A stretch of DNA of 64,000 nucleotides from Fratercula arctica. Lineage: Eukaryota; Chordata; Aves; Charadriiformes; Alcidae. How positions within the stretch are numbered: the stretch's first letter is position 1; each line of letters opens with the position of its first letter. The translations under genes and the position numbers were made by a program. This document shows, in pieces, positions 10,530-21,406 of the stretch. Where the stretch lies: the NCBI GenBank assembly GCA_947846985.1, contig CANTUZ010000025.1:8430100-8494099 (forward strand), in the 5' to 3' direction. A model generated the notes under the pieces. It searched no databases, was not told the origin of the DNA, and was given only the letters and a program-made list of their open reading frames with translations.

Positions 10530-11400
10530 GTTCTTTACCCAGTGTGCAAGCCAATAAGACACAGAGAAGAGGTATTTCCAAGTTTATTCCATTAATGCGC
10601 AGAAATGGGGTGCCCGTTCCAAGGGAGCACACCTTAGTTTCAAAAATTTCCCTTTTTATACACTGATTATTACATATTCTGATAATTAATATATGTGAAA
10701 AATGGTGAAGGTATTGTTGGCTTTCGCAATAATAACAAGGCTATAAATACTTGAATGATAAGGATAATTAACCTTTAGTAAATTAGGAAACATGAGAAAC
10801 CTTAAAGATAACAACTAACAGCAGCTATGAAGAAGAACATCTGAGAGAAACAAAAGAGAACTTCTCCAAGAGACCCCACAAATGATTAACAGAAGGAGAC
10901 AGACGCATAGGAGAAGGGAGCTGATATGCATGGAAAAAGGGAACTGAAGATTATCGATCCTCAGAAACAATTGCCAGAAGGAAAACACACAAATAGAAGA
11001 AAAAGGGATTAATGATAATCAATCATCATAAATCATTACTCTGATGCAATGTTGAATGTATATAAGACATGGGTGAAGTAGTAGCTGGTGTGCCTCTGAC
11101 TTGAGTCATGCACCCAGCGCTGTGCTTTTGCTTTATCGACTTTGTCCCTATAATAAAATAAGTGCCATTTCTGTTTAAGGAATCTGGCTGTTTATTACAA
11201 TATATATCCATTGTTATTGTCTTTGATTGGTCAAGGTTTTTTCACTTCCTATGTAAATTAGTACACAGGCTCTGTCTTCTTCGTCCATTGTTCTCTTTTA
11301 AGTAGGTGGTATAATTTGGGTAGGTGTTCAATGAGTCGGTGGTCCCGATCTCCCCCTGCCGAAATTACCTTTTACCTACTTCTCCTCTAATCTTGTCAGT
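10530..11400 (-). repeat. Old LTR-like sequence split by a younger solo LTR
   Basis: The outer parts (about 10530-10693 and 11205-11400) resemble an LTR in minus orientation: AAGTTTATTCCATTAATGCG gives AATAAA on the minus strand and is followed by GGGGTGCCCGTTCC, similar in layout to the ERV-6 R/U5. The boundaries are approximate. Confidence 0.4.
10694..11199 (+). repeat. Solo LTR of an unassigned family, TSD ATATA
   Basis: 506 bp from TGTGAAAAATGG to TTTATTACA, with a TATA box (GTATATAAGAC, about 11058), AATAAA at 11152-11157 and the same pentamer ATATA on both sides (10689-10693 and 11200-11204). The AT-rich surroundings make the TSD less decisive. Confidence 0.6.
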
Positions 11401-12489
11401 TCAGGTGGTTTTCTTGGTTTGCTAAGCAGGCCTACAGTTCATCATTCTCTTGACAGAAATATCCCGCTTATTAACAAAGCTACATTGTCTAGTAGTTAGT
11501 TGCTTAATTCAATCTTAGATTAATCGTGTATAGTTACTATTTCTCTATAATTAATGAAATATGGTTGGGGCTGTATAGAGGACTTTTAGCAGCAGCAGCA
11601 AGTTCCCTTGATTGCTTCAGTTACATGTTACATTTCATTTTTCTAGTTAATATCAATTTTACTACAGGTTTACCACTGCTTTTGAACTTCAGAAACCGAA
11701 ATCTGTTCCTTAAAATAGGGAAGATAATTTAGTTTCTAAAAAGAGTTAGAAAAGTTTATACAATCTTTGAAACTGAATACAGTTATTAAAGGATGAAGCA
11801 GTTGACTTTTGGTTACAAGACACAATCAGTAAAACTGATTTGCTAATTATTTAGATGTTTAAAAAATACTGTCATTGAAGGATTTGGGTAATATTTCGTG
11901 TTTTTTGTAGGTGTTTTTTCGACTAAGAACATGTTATTGCATTTATATGCTTACACTTATCATAAGCACACATGGATTTTCCAAAATGTGTGTTCTGCTC
12001 AACTGAATAATTATACCAGAAAGCCATTAAAAGCTTTTATTTTTCCCACATGGTCAATAAATATTTTTCACTTTTTCTGAAAGTTTATACTGCCTTAAAG
12101 GTAAGAATTTGAATACACAAAAAAATTGAAAAAAACCCATCAGAATTCATAGATTCAAATAAGCCTTGGAAACTGCACTGTAGTACATTAAAATCTGTCT
12201 TGTAAATTGGTTGTTTGTAGGACCAAAAAAGAGAATTTGTCCTTTGGACAACTCATAACGTGAGACATTATACTATGAGCATGGCTCTGTTAAAACAAAG
12301 GATACATCAGTGAATATGAAAAAAAAGAAAGTAAATGAGAATACCATTCAGAAAACAGAATCAATATTTACTGATAGTTTCAAGATGGCTTTCTGCTATA
12401 CCACAGTTATTTTCTAGTTTTCTTTCTGATAATATTACTTCTAAAACTGATCTCACATCATTAAAAATATTCAGAAAGACTTGCATCTA
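11401..12489. other. Unique AT-rich DNA
   Basis: No gene or named repeat recognised. Confidence 0.5.
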
Positions 12490-12990
12490 TGCTGGTTTGA
12501 GGTAAAACAGAACCAATTTTGTGTTCAGTAATTTTACTTTTTAGCGAAGCCTCTTCTAACACTCTGAAATTAAAAACATATTGTGCAGAAAATTGTTCAC
12601 TCTGAGTGATAAGACCAATGTTTATACTTAATGCCAAGGAATGGAGGCTCTTGCTTATACTTATTGCTATAACAACCAAGGTCAACTAATTTCGTTATTT
12701 GCCCTGCTGGAGGGTCAGAAGTGGAAAGGCGTAGAGGGGTCCCACCTGCAGGGAGGAGCAGACAGGACAGGTGACCCAAAACTGACCAACAGGGTATCCC
12801 ATCCCATCTGCCTCATGCTCAGTATAAAAGCTGAGGGATCAAAAGGTCAGCCCTTCTTTCTTCAATGGCTGGAGTCTGTTCATCTGCCTTTGATCCCAAT
12901 CCATGCATTTCTGACTCCAGCTCTGGAATCCAGTTCCCACCCATCGCTGAGTCCAGTCTGGGACTTCCCCAGTGCCTGCTGGTGACGTGA
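12490..12990 (+). repeat. ERV-2 LTR, 3'-truncated
   Basis: Starts TGCTGGTTTGAGGTAAAACAG and follows the ERV-2 LTR up to CCTGCTGGTGACG. The last third (present at 37140-37353) is missing. The remainder is about 500 bp. Confidence 0.85.
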
Positions 12991-14569
12991 CAATTCTTTC
13001 CAATATTAACTATTTTTGGGTTTAATAAAATCATAAAATTGTAAAATAAAATACACTCAAATCTGTAGTATATTTTTACCATTTTTAGTTTTATTGCCAA
13101 AATAGATTTTGAGTTTGTCCTCAGTTGTCAGGGAGCAGTTACACTGTACCTCTAATAAAAATGCAGGAATGCGAGTCCTCAGAACTTATTATCCAACACA
13201 TAGCACTACTCCACACATTCAAAAAGATGCTACATATACTTTTTATCTTCCTCAAAATGTACCTTTAGTTCAAAGCCTTTTCATATGTAAGTATTTATAT
13301 CTTCTTCCCAAAACTTTGATAAGCTAAAAACTTGAATCAAAATATTTGTTCCTCATATCTAGAAAATTAGAATTGTAATACCTAATCTATTTTGTTTTCT
13401 CATCTAGTCTGTTCTTTTTATTTTTCTTAAAGAATCAGGCATTCAATATGATAAGTATTTGAGAATTACATACAGGCTGTTTTTTAGAACAGGCTATAAA
13501 TTTTAATTTGCAAAAATCTATTTAATGCCAAGAAAGTAAGTCACCTTACAGAAATATATTAAAATATTAAACTTGCTCAGAGATCTTTAAAATCAAAGAT
13601 ATTCTTCTGTTCGTTTATTTTTTTGTTAGATGTTTTCTGTTTAAATAACTGGCTCAGAAGGTTCCTGTTTTTAAAGAAAATGCTGCACACTTTTCACTTT
13701 ACAGCATTCAGATACAAAAGCAGTGCTGTCCTCTAGTGGATAGCAAATAAGCTAGGCTAGAACAATCTATTTTGTTTAACCTCATATCCAAAATGACTCA
13801 CTCATATACTTTAATGTTAATCTCAAATTTAATTTCTTCAAGTTGTTTTTTAATTTTACAATCCACGTGCAAGCTCCTTAAAAACAATAATATATTTAAA
13901 ATGTTAGGTGCCTTAAAACGATGTTGAAGAAAGGCATTTTCTTGAACAAGTATTTTGTACCAGTTAATCAAAATCTTCATATGCTGATAATATGTGGAAA
14001 ATGTATTAATATATACAGGGCACTTTTGTTATCAGGAAGAAAATTTCAGGTTTTGTAACATTAGGATTTGATTAAGAAATTAAGGAATATCTAGTAGAAA
14101 CTACTGAATGAGGATATTCATATATAAAATTTTCAGTTTTCATTTTCTCTAGGAATAAAAATATTTACCTAAGAATAGTGACTAACTGGAAAGACTTTTA
14201 ATACTGGCTGACAAAAGAAAGGTAAATGCTTAGCCTAGCTGGGCTATTTTTTTTTTTTACAGCTAGAATTACTTCTATCATAAATCAAGAAAATGTTAAG
14301 AGTTTACAACTTCTGGCTGCACAAAACTGCACTTCTCCATAAAGGAGGGAGTTTATCAGGCCATCCTGATGAACTGCAGAATAGAGATATATAGATTACA
14401 CCATGCTCACTTCCTAAACTCACTTTCTCCTGTTACTAATTGTGGATTCCTTCCAAAATATAACAGCAGCAACAGACTAGTTTTGTGCTGCCACCTTTAA
14501 TATTGCATGAAACATTAGAATCTAAGAAAACCCTAGTCAGAGCATAGAGTACCAATTAATCTGGATTAA
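12991..14569. other. Unique AT-rich DNA
   Basis: No gene recognised. Holds the second copy of the 24-bp word (14337-14360). Confidence 0.5.
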
Positions 14570-14574
14570 CTAAC

Positions 14575-15301
14575 TGTTGCAATTTAGGCCGAACTGGCCA
14601 ATGAGACGAATGACAGATGCTCTCCCACACCTCTCAAAAACTCCAAGGAGAGGAGGGACAGAGATAAAGAGATTTATGAGTTTAGAAGGAACTAAATGAC
14701 TTTAATGAAATATTAATAATAAAATATAAAGGAAATAATGAAATAGATACATTATATACAAAACCGTATCAAGCTCCCAGGATGATGTCACCAGCAGGCA
14801 CTGGGGAAGTCCCAGACTGGACTCAGCGACGGGTGGGAACTGGATTCCAGAGCTGGAGTCAGAAATGCATGGATCGGGATCAAAGGCAGACGAACAGACA
14901 GGGTCCTCCTTGGATGTGGGCCATTGAAGAAAGAGGGCTGACCCTTTGATCCCTCAGCTTTTATACAGAGCATGAGGCAGATGGGATGGAATACCCCTGT
15001 TGGGATGGTCACCTGTCCTGTCCACCCCTCCCCGCAAGTGAGACCCCTCTATGCTTTTCCACTTCCAACCCTCCAACGAGGCATATAACAAAGTTAGCTG
15101 ACCTTGGTTGTTATAGCAATAAGTATAATCAAGAGCCTCTCTGCATACCATTCCTTGGCATTAACTATAAACATTGGTTTTATCACTGAGAGCAAACAGT
15201 TTTTGCACAATATGCCGTTAATTTCAGAGTTAGAGGAGACTTAGCTGAAAAGTAAAATTACTGAACACAAAATTGGTTCTGTTTTACCTCAAACCAGGGC
15301 A
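14575..15301 (-). repeat. Solo LTR of ERV-2, TSD CTAAC
   Basis: 727-bp LTR. On the minus strand it runs from TGCCCTGGTTTGAGG to TTGCAACA. Direct repeats CTAAC flank it exactly (14570-14574 and 15302-15306), which marks a complete insertion later reduced by LTR-LTR recombination. Confidence 0.9.
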
Positions 15302-15306
15302 CTAAC

Positions 15307-15809
15307 TGATACAATGAAATAAGTGCATACATTTTTAATAATAAAAGGAAATGAAATTAAAAAAAAAATATACCAGTAGGTAACGATATTTTTGTTACCA
15401 GATTAGTCCTATCCTGAACTAAGGCAATGCGAGTTTTGCTACTGAGTTGTAAAAAGTGCAGACGAGTAAAAATTTGGATACAGAGATGTACATGTCTCAC
15501 TGATGCAGAATTCCTGCTACAGAAACTGGACTTTTCTTGGGGATGTGATGTAAAATAGGGTATAAAATGCTGAGGCCTAAAGTTATATAAAAAATATTTA
15601 ACCATAAACATAAGAAGAAGTTTGGCAATACCGTTTTTATCCACTTCTTTCAAATTGTCAGTCACAACATCAGCCATTAACTCAGCTGCTACTCTGGGGA
15701 ATTTCCTCACTGGAGGATTCCCCAGCTCAGAAGGGAAGATGGTGTAGCAAGGCTGCTGAGTGTATCATGTGCTGCATGTAGATAAATCCAGTTCTGCTGC
15801 TACCACTAG
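15307..15809. other. Unique DNA with a 117-codon minus-strand frame
   Basis: A minus-strand frame spans 15710-15357. Its first ~35 residues (RKFPRVAAELMADVVTDNLK, then EVDKNGIAKLLL) look like soluble protein; the rest looks like random translation. No convincing acceptor or donor was found. It might be a decayed host exon; the protein is not recognised. Confidence 0.25.
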
Positions 15810-15814
15810 ATAAC

Positions 15815-16142
15815 TGCCGTGGTTTAGCCTCAGATGGCAACAAAGAACCATGTGCCGCTCGCTTGGGCTTTCCCAATACGGGAAGAATCAGAAGAAAAAG
15901 GCAAAACTCTTGGGTTGAGACAAAGGCAGTTTAACAGAACAGCAAAGGGAACAAGAAAACAACAACAATAACACAGATAGAGGAATATACAAACATGATT
16001 ACGGAACCGCCGCTCCCTGCCGCTCCCCAACCAGACCCGGGACGTCCCAGCCCACTCCAAGTGTCGACTTCCTGCCCCCTCCCCCGGCAGCTCAGGGTGG
16101 GCATGGCTCACATGGGATGGAATACCTGTGTCCCTGCTGGAG
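15815..16142 (-). repeat. 3' LTR of ERV-1 copy B, distal part
   Basis: Begins on the plus strand TGCCGTGGTTTAGCCTCAG and matches the 5' LTR at 28527-28895 up to CCCTGCTGGAG, where ERV-4 has inserted. The other 40 bp of this LTR are at 21413-21452. The last six bases, CTGGAG (16137-16142), are the ERV-4 target duplication. Confidence 0.93.
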
Positions 16143-16553
16143 TGTGGAGATAGAGAGTAGCGTAGGGAATCTGTTTGGCCTTGATGAGACAAAGCTGTAC
16201 CCGTGAGAGGCACCTTGAGAGAAAAGTTAAGCAAGCGCCAGGAGATATCAGCAAGGAAAGGAATGTGAAAAGCAAAGCTGCTGCTCCGCGTGAACAGTCA
16301 GAGACGACCAGTTAGAAGACACTGAGAAGCGCGTGGCAATCGACCCTCAACCTATCAGCAGGATGCTGCCTGCGCGTGGACAGCTCGTGAAAATAGCATG
16401 CAGCCAATCAGTAGGAGTTAGAGCGTGCGAACAGATAGCATAATACTATAAATGTAACGATTAAGCTGAATAAAGTTGGAATTGACTTGCATCATATTGG
16501 TGCGTTCGTCTTTCCCTGTGCCCGCACAACTGAGAGTCAGTTTGGACCCGGCA
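16143..16553 (+). repeat. 5' LTR of ERV-4
   Basis: Starts TGTGGAGATAGAGAGTAG and ends GGACCCGGCA. TATA-like TATAAAT is at 16447-16453 and the poly(A) signal AATAAA at 16469-16474. Confidence 0.95.
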
Positions 16554-16555
16554 AA

Positions 16556-16573
16556 TGGTGACCCCGACGTGAT
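16556..16573 (+). other. tRNA-Trp primer binding site of ERV-4
   Basis: TGGTGACCCCGACGTGAT, the primer site class of avian leukosis-type viruses, two bases after the LTR. Confidence 0.92.
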
Positions 16574-16715
16574 GAGCGTTGTTGGACCGAAGGCCGGAGT
16601 AAGAAACGCGGGGATACTACCGCCGGCGCCAAGGTAAGCCGGGCTGCCCAAGAGAGGCAGGAGTGGATCCGCGACCCCACGGGAAGTGGGAGCCACCTAG
16701 AGTGGGAACGGTAGT

Positions 16716-17870
16716 ATGGGTTCGGCTGTATCAGCTGTGGAAAAAGCAGCGGTACAAAGTTTTCTGCAGCTGGCAAAAAGTGCCAGGGAAAACCTCAGTA
16801 AGGGTGCTTTACTGGAACTATTATCTTGGTGTCGACGACAAGGATTGCTCAGAGATCCGACTCAGTTGTTTGACCTTTCAACATGGACTCGAATTGGAGT
16901 GGAAATGTGGGAAGCAGTGCAGTCAGAGAATAAGGAAGCCTGGAACCTGGCAGGCACTTATCGACAGGTGAAGGGACTGATTGCAGGCATGCATGGATCA
17001 GCTGTTATTGCTGCTGCAGCCTGGAGGGTGTTAGATGCAGCTGGGGAAGAGGGAAACAGTTCGTCCTCCAATGCATTTCCTGTAATAAAGCAGTCAGAAA
17101 AGGAGTTCTGGGGGGCATCTGACGAATGGACATTTTCGCCGCCACCACCACCACCTCTCATGTCTCCGCAACCGACCGCTCCACCGTACTCTGGTCTACC
17201 GGAGTCATCCACACAGGTTCCCCCCGACTCTCCTCAGCCTATGGAAACATCATCATCCTCCGAGGACATTCGTCCGAAAACCATCTATCCACCTAAAGAT
17301 ACTGCGGAGCTCCGTGACGCTCTCCACGAACAACAGAACACTATGCAGCAATTGCTCACGGAAATGCAGAGACTTGATAAGGGTTTGAAAGCGGGCGCGA
17401 TACGGGCTGCTTATAAAAAGGCTCATGAGGTTATCAAGGAGGGTTTGCAGACGGTTGAGGAGAGGGTGTGTGGGAGTCTGGGAATGGGTGATCTGTCTGA
17501 AACAGCAGCGGACGAGTCTGGGGATACGCAACAGTGTAATGTATCAGAAAAGGGAGATAATGTTAAAGAGCAGAAAGTGAGGAGATGGATTTGTACACTG
17601 TTAAACGATGGGGAGATGGGTTTACAGGATGCGAATGAGTATTTGACTCAGAAATTTGGGACTGGAGTAGGGGAGGAAGAACGGGCGGCTTGGAAAAGAG
17701 GGCAGGAAAGGAGATGGGAAAATGCAAAAGAAAGGGCAACAAGTGAGGCAGAGTTAACTGTCGAAAAGGGTATGGAACAAAAAGGAGCTGTGGGGGATCT
17801 AGCCCTGGAGGGGGACTGGTGCGGAAAGATCCAACTTTTGATACAGGACAAAGGTGGAAAGGTATTATAG
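16716..17870 (+). pseudogene. gag: ERV-4 gag, matrix to early capsid (384 codons)
   Basis: Open frame starting MGSAVS, with Gly2 suitable for myristoylation. A helical matrix-like domain occupies residues 1-110, followed by a proline-rich stretch with PPPPPP and the joined late-domain motifs PTAP/PPYS (QPTAPPYSGL, about residue 155). A charged helical region lies around residues 195-250 and another at 300-370. The style is closer to betaretroviral gag than to avian leukosis virus, despite the Trp primer site. The capsid begins near the end, but a frameshift at about 17805 moves it into the next frame (17819 onward). Confidence 0.85.
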
Positions 17871-18060
17871 AACATGCAGTGATAAAGGGCCAGATGCTAC
17901 CGGAATCTCTTTCGGCCTTCCCAGTATTAACACGGGGGGGGCGTAGGGAATGGGTGCCATTTGATTGGAAGACTGTAAGTCATTTGCAACGAACAGTAAT
18001 GCAATACGGGTATGACAACAAATACGTGATGACTTTATTACTTTCCTTTTTTAAAAATCA
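17819..18060 (+). pseudogene. gag: ERV-4 gag, capsid N-terminal fragment
   Basis: Continues gag after a frameshift. The segment MLPESLSAFPVLT...WVPFDWKTVSHLQRTVMQYG has the layout of a betaretroviral capsid N-terminal domain. It breaks off after about 75 residues near LLLSFFKNQ, where unrelated sequence starts. The rest of capsid, the major homology region and nucleocapsid are missing. Confidence 0.8.
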
Positions 18061-18700
18061 AATTTTGCTTATGCGTGCACAGCCGGAATCGGGGTATTGC
18101 AGTGTATTGTCAGAATGTCGGGGGAGAAGGACGGAGCCGGAGCTGCTTCGCTCCCGCCGCCGCCGCCGCCCGCGCCCCCGCCCCGCCCCATCCATCTCCC
18201 TGAGATAGAAGTGGTGTTTTTGTATGTCTGCTGTGTAAGTGTGTGTGGGCGCCAATTTATATCTGCTGATCAGCATCTGTGCTACTGTTTGTTTGTTGCT
18301 GTGTGCAGTGTCGTTTGGTGACTCCGCTTGAGCAGGTGTTCTGCCCGGTGTGGTACTGTTCTCGTATGCGACTAGGGCTGACACACTGTCAAGCGAAGAA
18401 GTTTGTAGATACACAATGTTTAGATGTAAGGCGAGCACGCCCCAGGTAGATAGACCATGATGGGCCGTAGAACCGATGGAAGTCCTGAAATACTGGGGGA
18501 GTTTTCGCCAGCCAACATCCTTACGCTCTCGGGAATGTCTTACCCATGCAGGGCGTATGGCTGGCTGTTTGTTGTTTGCCTATAAGATCATGGTTGATTG
18601 GGAAAAGGAGTTAAGCTAAAATCTATAGGATGCTCTGTAGGAAAATGAGAAACTTAAGGGTGAGCTCTTGTTGCAAGGCAGACTTTTATGTCAGCCGTAA
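18061..18700 (+). other. Unassigned segment inside ERV-4 with a GC-rich block
   Basis: At 18114-18200 the composition changes abruptly to CpG-rich DNA with a (CCG)n run. One frame reads MSGEKDGAGAASLPPPPPP (inside the open frame 18097-18321) and a splice-donor-like GTAAGT follows at about 18236. The next ~400 bp contain a cysteine-rich frame (VFCPVWYCSRMRLGL). None of it matches gag, pol or env that I can recognise. It could be divergent retroviral leader, or captured cellular sequence. Confidence 0.4.
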
Positions 18701-18708
18701 GTGATGGG

Positions 18709-18800
18709 GAACAAAAAAAAAACAAAGAGAGAGAGAAAAAAAACAAAGAAAAAAAGAAAAAAAAAGAAAGAAAAAAGAAAAAAAGAAAAAAAAACCAAAG
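18709..18800 (+). repeat. A-rich purine tract
   Basis: Low-complexity A/G run ((A)n with GAGAGA and AAAG units) inside ERV-4. Confidence 0.95.
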
Positions 18801-19010
18801 GGAACAAAAGTATGCCATACATGCTACAAGAAAGCAGCAGAAAAAGAGAAATAGGACACCTGATTCAAGCAGTACTATAGAGATATGTTTTGGTTTTTTT
18901 TTTTCCTATATGTATATATGTTATTGCACGCCTTTGTAAATTACTCTGTGTTATACCCTGCAAGACTAAATGAACCCCAGCAGAAGCGGTCTCTTGAGCG
19001 AGGGGTGGAA

Positions 19011-19318
19011 TATGGGAAAGCAACGGAAGATCAGCAAGGAGGATTGTAAATACGCTCAAGGGACTCGCACCTGGGTGCTGGAAAACACATATATCACACT
19101 AATTGTTATTCAGTCTCGGGTGCTTGCAAGAAAAACACTTAGATGACATAAGTCTGTAATGGACTCAGGGACACCTTATCTAGCTGCTTGAGAATCCTGG
19201 CCTGTTGTGGAAGAAGATCAAAGCACAGTACCAGCAAGAACAGGGAGTCCGCATGCGCTCTTGCTAACAAGGACTCTTTCGCTGCCAAGGATTCTTGATA
19301 ACAAGGACTCTCTCGCTG
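19011..19318 (+). repeat. ERV-3 U3 fragment inside ERV-4
   Basis: From TATGGGAAAGCAAC to CGCTGCCAGGGA it parallels the start of the ERV-3 LTR at 37465 and the one at 57281 (minus). A purine-rich GAGGGGTGGAA just before it looks like the polypurine tract that would precede an ERV-3 3' LTR. It stops inside the tandem AACAAGGACTCT repeats and passes directly into env TM sequence. Confidence 0.8.
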
Positions 19319-19800
19319 CCAGGGACAAATTTAGTAATGCTACTAGTACAGCTGTTTCTGAGTTATTGCTAGATGTAGATAGTATTCAACATGCAACACT
19401 GCAAAACAGAGCTGCTATTGATTTTTTGCTTTTAGCTCACGGACACGGTTGTCAAGATTTTAAAGGACTGTGTTGTATGAATCTAAGTGACCGCTCCATG
19501 CCCAGTTGCAAGAACTGCACCGACCGAGCCAGCAACTTGTGGAGACCACTGGGTGAAATCTCTTTGCTGGATGGACTTGGGGGTGGGGTTGGTTGAAGGA
19601 AATTATACTCATTGCCTGTGTGGAAGGAATCTGTCTGTTATGTTTAGTATGCTATTTGCCATGTTTAATAAGCATTATACGACCAGTTGCAGATGTTGCT
19701 TTGCATCATACCCTTGTACGAGTTATAGAATACTGTTGTGTCCCAACTATGGGCCACGGGGTGGCATGTGTAAGGGATAATAGAGGATGGTCCGAGTGAG
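19319..19800 (+). pseudogene. env: ERV-4 env transmembrane subunit (fragment)
   Basis: The ectodomain of a retroviral TM protein shows the heptad region, the immunosuppressive-type segment LQNRAAIDFLLLAHGHGC and the disulfide motif C-QDFKGL-CC (CX6CC), as in avian leukosis-type TM. A one-base frameshift near 19590 puts the membrane span (IILIACVEGICLLCLVCYL) and a short tail in another frame (19593-19799). The surface subunit and cleavage site are absent. The frame from 19207 begins in the ERV-3 U3 fragment, so the N-terminal 35 codons are not env. Confidence 0.85.
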
Positions 19801-20454
19801 ACATGATGGAAAATTCCTAGTTGAACCAAACCCAGTATGCATGTTGGGAGAAAGGGACTTGGTACTGTTGCTGAAAAACTATATGTGTATCTATGAGAAC
19901 CTAACTTTCAAAGAAGAAGATAACAGGGAGGGAGTACAAGGTAGTCAGGTATCAGACATCCGCAGTTAGCAAAGCTGGATCATGAGTCTGGTGAGGCTCG
20001 CTGCATGCACTGGCCACGCATGCAGTGACCCTAGCCTGTACTTTTCCACTCAGTCTGGGGCAGGATATAAGGGGGCTGTCTCGGGTTGGAGAGAGGGGGA
20101 TAGACATGAGCGCACTTTGAAGATAAAGGGGACGCCCTGAAGCGCTGTGTCTGCCCCCCCCACCCCTCCCTGGTAGGTTCCACGTTCATTAACCGCAACA
20201 GCTCAGAAAGCAATACAGCACACTGTAGATTTGTTTATGATATATCAAGACTTTCAACCTTACGCCCTGATAGGACAGTGGGATGATACACTCGCAAAGA
20301 GCCTGACTGCATTAGAGAGAGTATTTTTGCCACATACCTTTTCAAAAAACAGTAACTATGATGATTGAAATGTTAGCATGATTGATTTCACAGGGTCGTT
20401 TGCACTGTCAGCAGCCGGCTCCTCTGCCATCATTTGCGGGGGTTAACCTGTGAG
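19801..20454 (+). other. Non-coding or decayed segment of ERV-4
   Basis: No clear protein. A C-run CCCCCCCCACCCC is near 20153. Just before integrase, frames such as CQQPAPLPSF suggest the end of a decayed pol N-terminal region. Confidence 0.4.
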
Positions 20455-20957
20455 GGCTTAAACCTGATGAACTTTGGCAATCCGATGTTACGCACATTAT
20501 GGAATTTGGACGTTTGCGCTATGTACATGTTTCAGTTGATTTGTTTTCTCACCTTGTTGTAGCTACTGCTCCTACAGGAGAGAAGGCTCGTGATGTTATT
20601 CGACATGGATTGCAATGCATTGCAGTCATGGGAGTACCCAAAGCTGTAAAAACTGATAACAGACCAGCTTATGTGTTTGCTAAAATACAGGCCTCTTTAC
20701 AGACATGGGGTATCAAACATGTCACCGGTATTCCTCATTCCCCAACTGGGCAAGCAATTGTGGAACGTATGCATCATACCTTAAAAACCATGCTTGATAA
20801 ACGAAAAAGGGGGAATCCTGTAGGTATGACACCTCAAGAACAATTGTATAAAGCAGCTTATGTTTTAAATTTTCTAAACATGTCATCTTTGTCATCCAAT
20901 GCTTGTCATGTGCTGTATTTTAGGTTGCTTACAGAAAATAGTGCAAAAAATGATTAA
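20455..20957 (+). pseudogene. pol: ERV-4 integrase core fragment
   Basis: The catalytic core shows all three acidic positions: WQSDVTH (first D), KTDNRPAY (second D) and GQAIVERMHHTLK (E), with about 35 residues between the last two. The frame from the ATG at 20499 is open for 152 codons, but integrase starts upstream at about 20455. It ends raggedly after YVLNFLNMSS with no C-terminal DNA-binding domain. It sits after env, the reverse of normal retroviral order, and is followed within 40 bp by the polypurine tract. Confidence 0.88.
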
Positions 20958-20981
20958 TCAAGCTTTTGTTGTAGAAAAAAT

Positions 20982-20994
20982 AAAAAAGGGGGAA
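20982..20994 (+). other. Polypurine tract of ERV-4
   Basis: AAAAAAGGGGGAA immediately before the 3' LTR; primer for plus-strand synthesis. Confidence 0.85.
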
Positions 20995-20995
20995 T

Positions 20996-21406
20996 TGTGG
21001 AGATAGAGAGTAGCGTAGGGAATCTGTTTGGCCTCGATGAGACAAAGCTGTACCCATGAGAGGCACCTTGAGAGAAAAGTTAAGCAAGCGCCAGGAGATA
21101 TCAGCAAGGAAAGGAATGTGAAAAGCAAAGCTGCTGCTCCGCGTGAACAGTCAGAGACGACCAGTTAGAAGACACTGAGAAGCGCGTGGCAATCGACCCT
21201 CAACCTATCAGCAGGATGCTGCCTGCGTGTGGACAGCTCGTGAAAATAGCATGCAGCCAATCAGTAGGAGTTAGAGCGCGCGAACAGATAGCATAATACT
21301 ATAAATGTAACGATTAAGCTGAATAAAGTTGGAATTGACTTGCATCATATTGGTGCGTTCGTCTTTCCCTGTGCCCGCACGACTGAGAGTTGGTTTGTAC
21401 CCAGCA
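20996..21406 (+). repeat. 3' LTR of ERV-4
   Basis: 411 bp, from TGTGGAGATAGAG to GTACCCAGCA. About nine single-base differences from the 5' LTR, several of them C/T at CpG. Confidence 0.95.

Larger units (their letters stand above)
16143..21406 (+). mobile_element. ERV-4, alpharetrovirus-like provirus with scrambled interior
   Basis: 5264 bp with two 411-bp LTRs differing at about nine positions (about 2% by eye) and a perfect 6-bp duplication CTGGAG (16137-16142 and 21407-21412), the length typical of alpharetroviruses. It has a tRNA-Trp primer site and a polypurine tract. The interior is defective and out of order: gag through early capsid, GC-rich unknown segment, A-rich tract, an ERV-3 U3 fragment, env transmembrane subunit, unassigned sequence, then an integrase core just before the 3' LTR. 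Protease and reverse transcriptase are absent. Confidence 0.92.

Noticed and set aside
14788..15189. Paired open frames on both strands that recur at 12641, 36787, 41559 and 63186
   Set aside because: These are translations of the ERV-2 LTR and track its copies; there is no sign of selection for a protein.
18709..18800. Poly(A) tail of a processed retrogene
   Set aside because: The tract is a mixed A/G purine run in the middle of ERV-4, with no upstream poly(A) signal or gene body and no target duplication.
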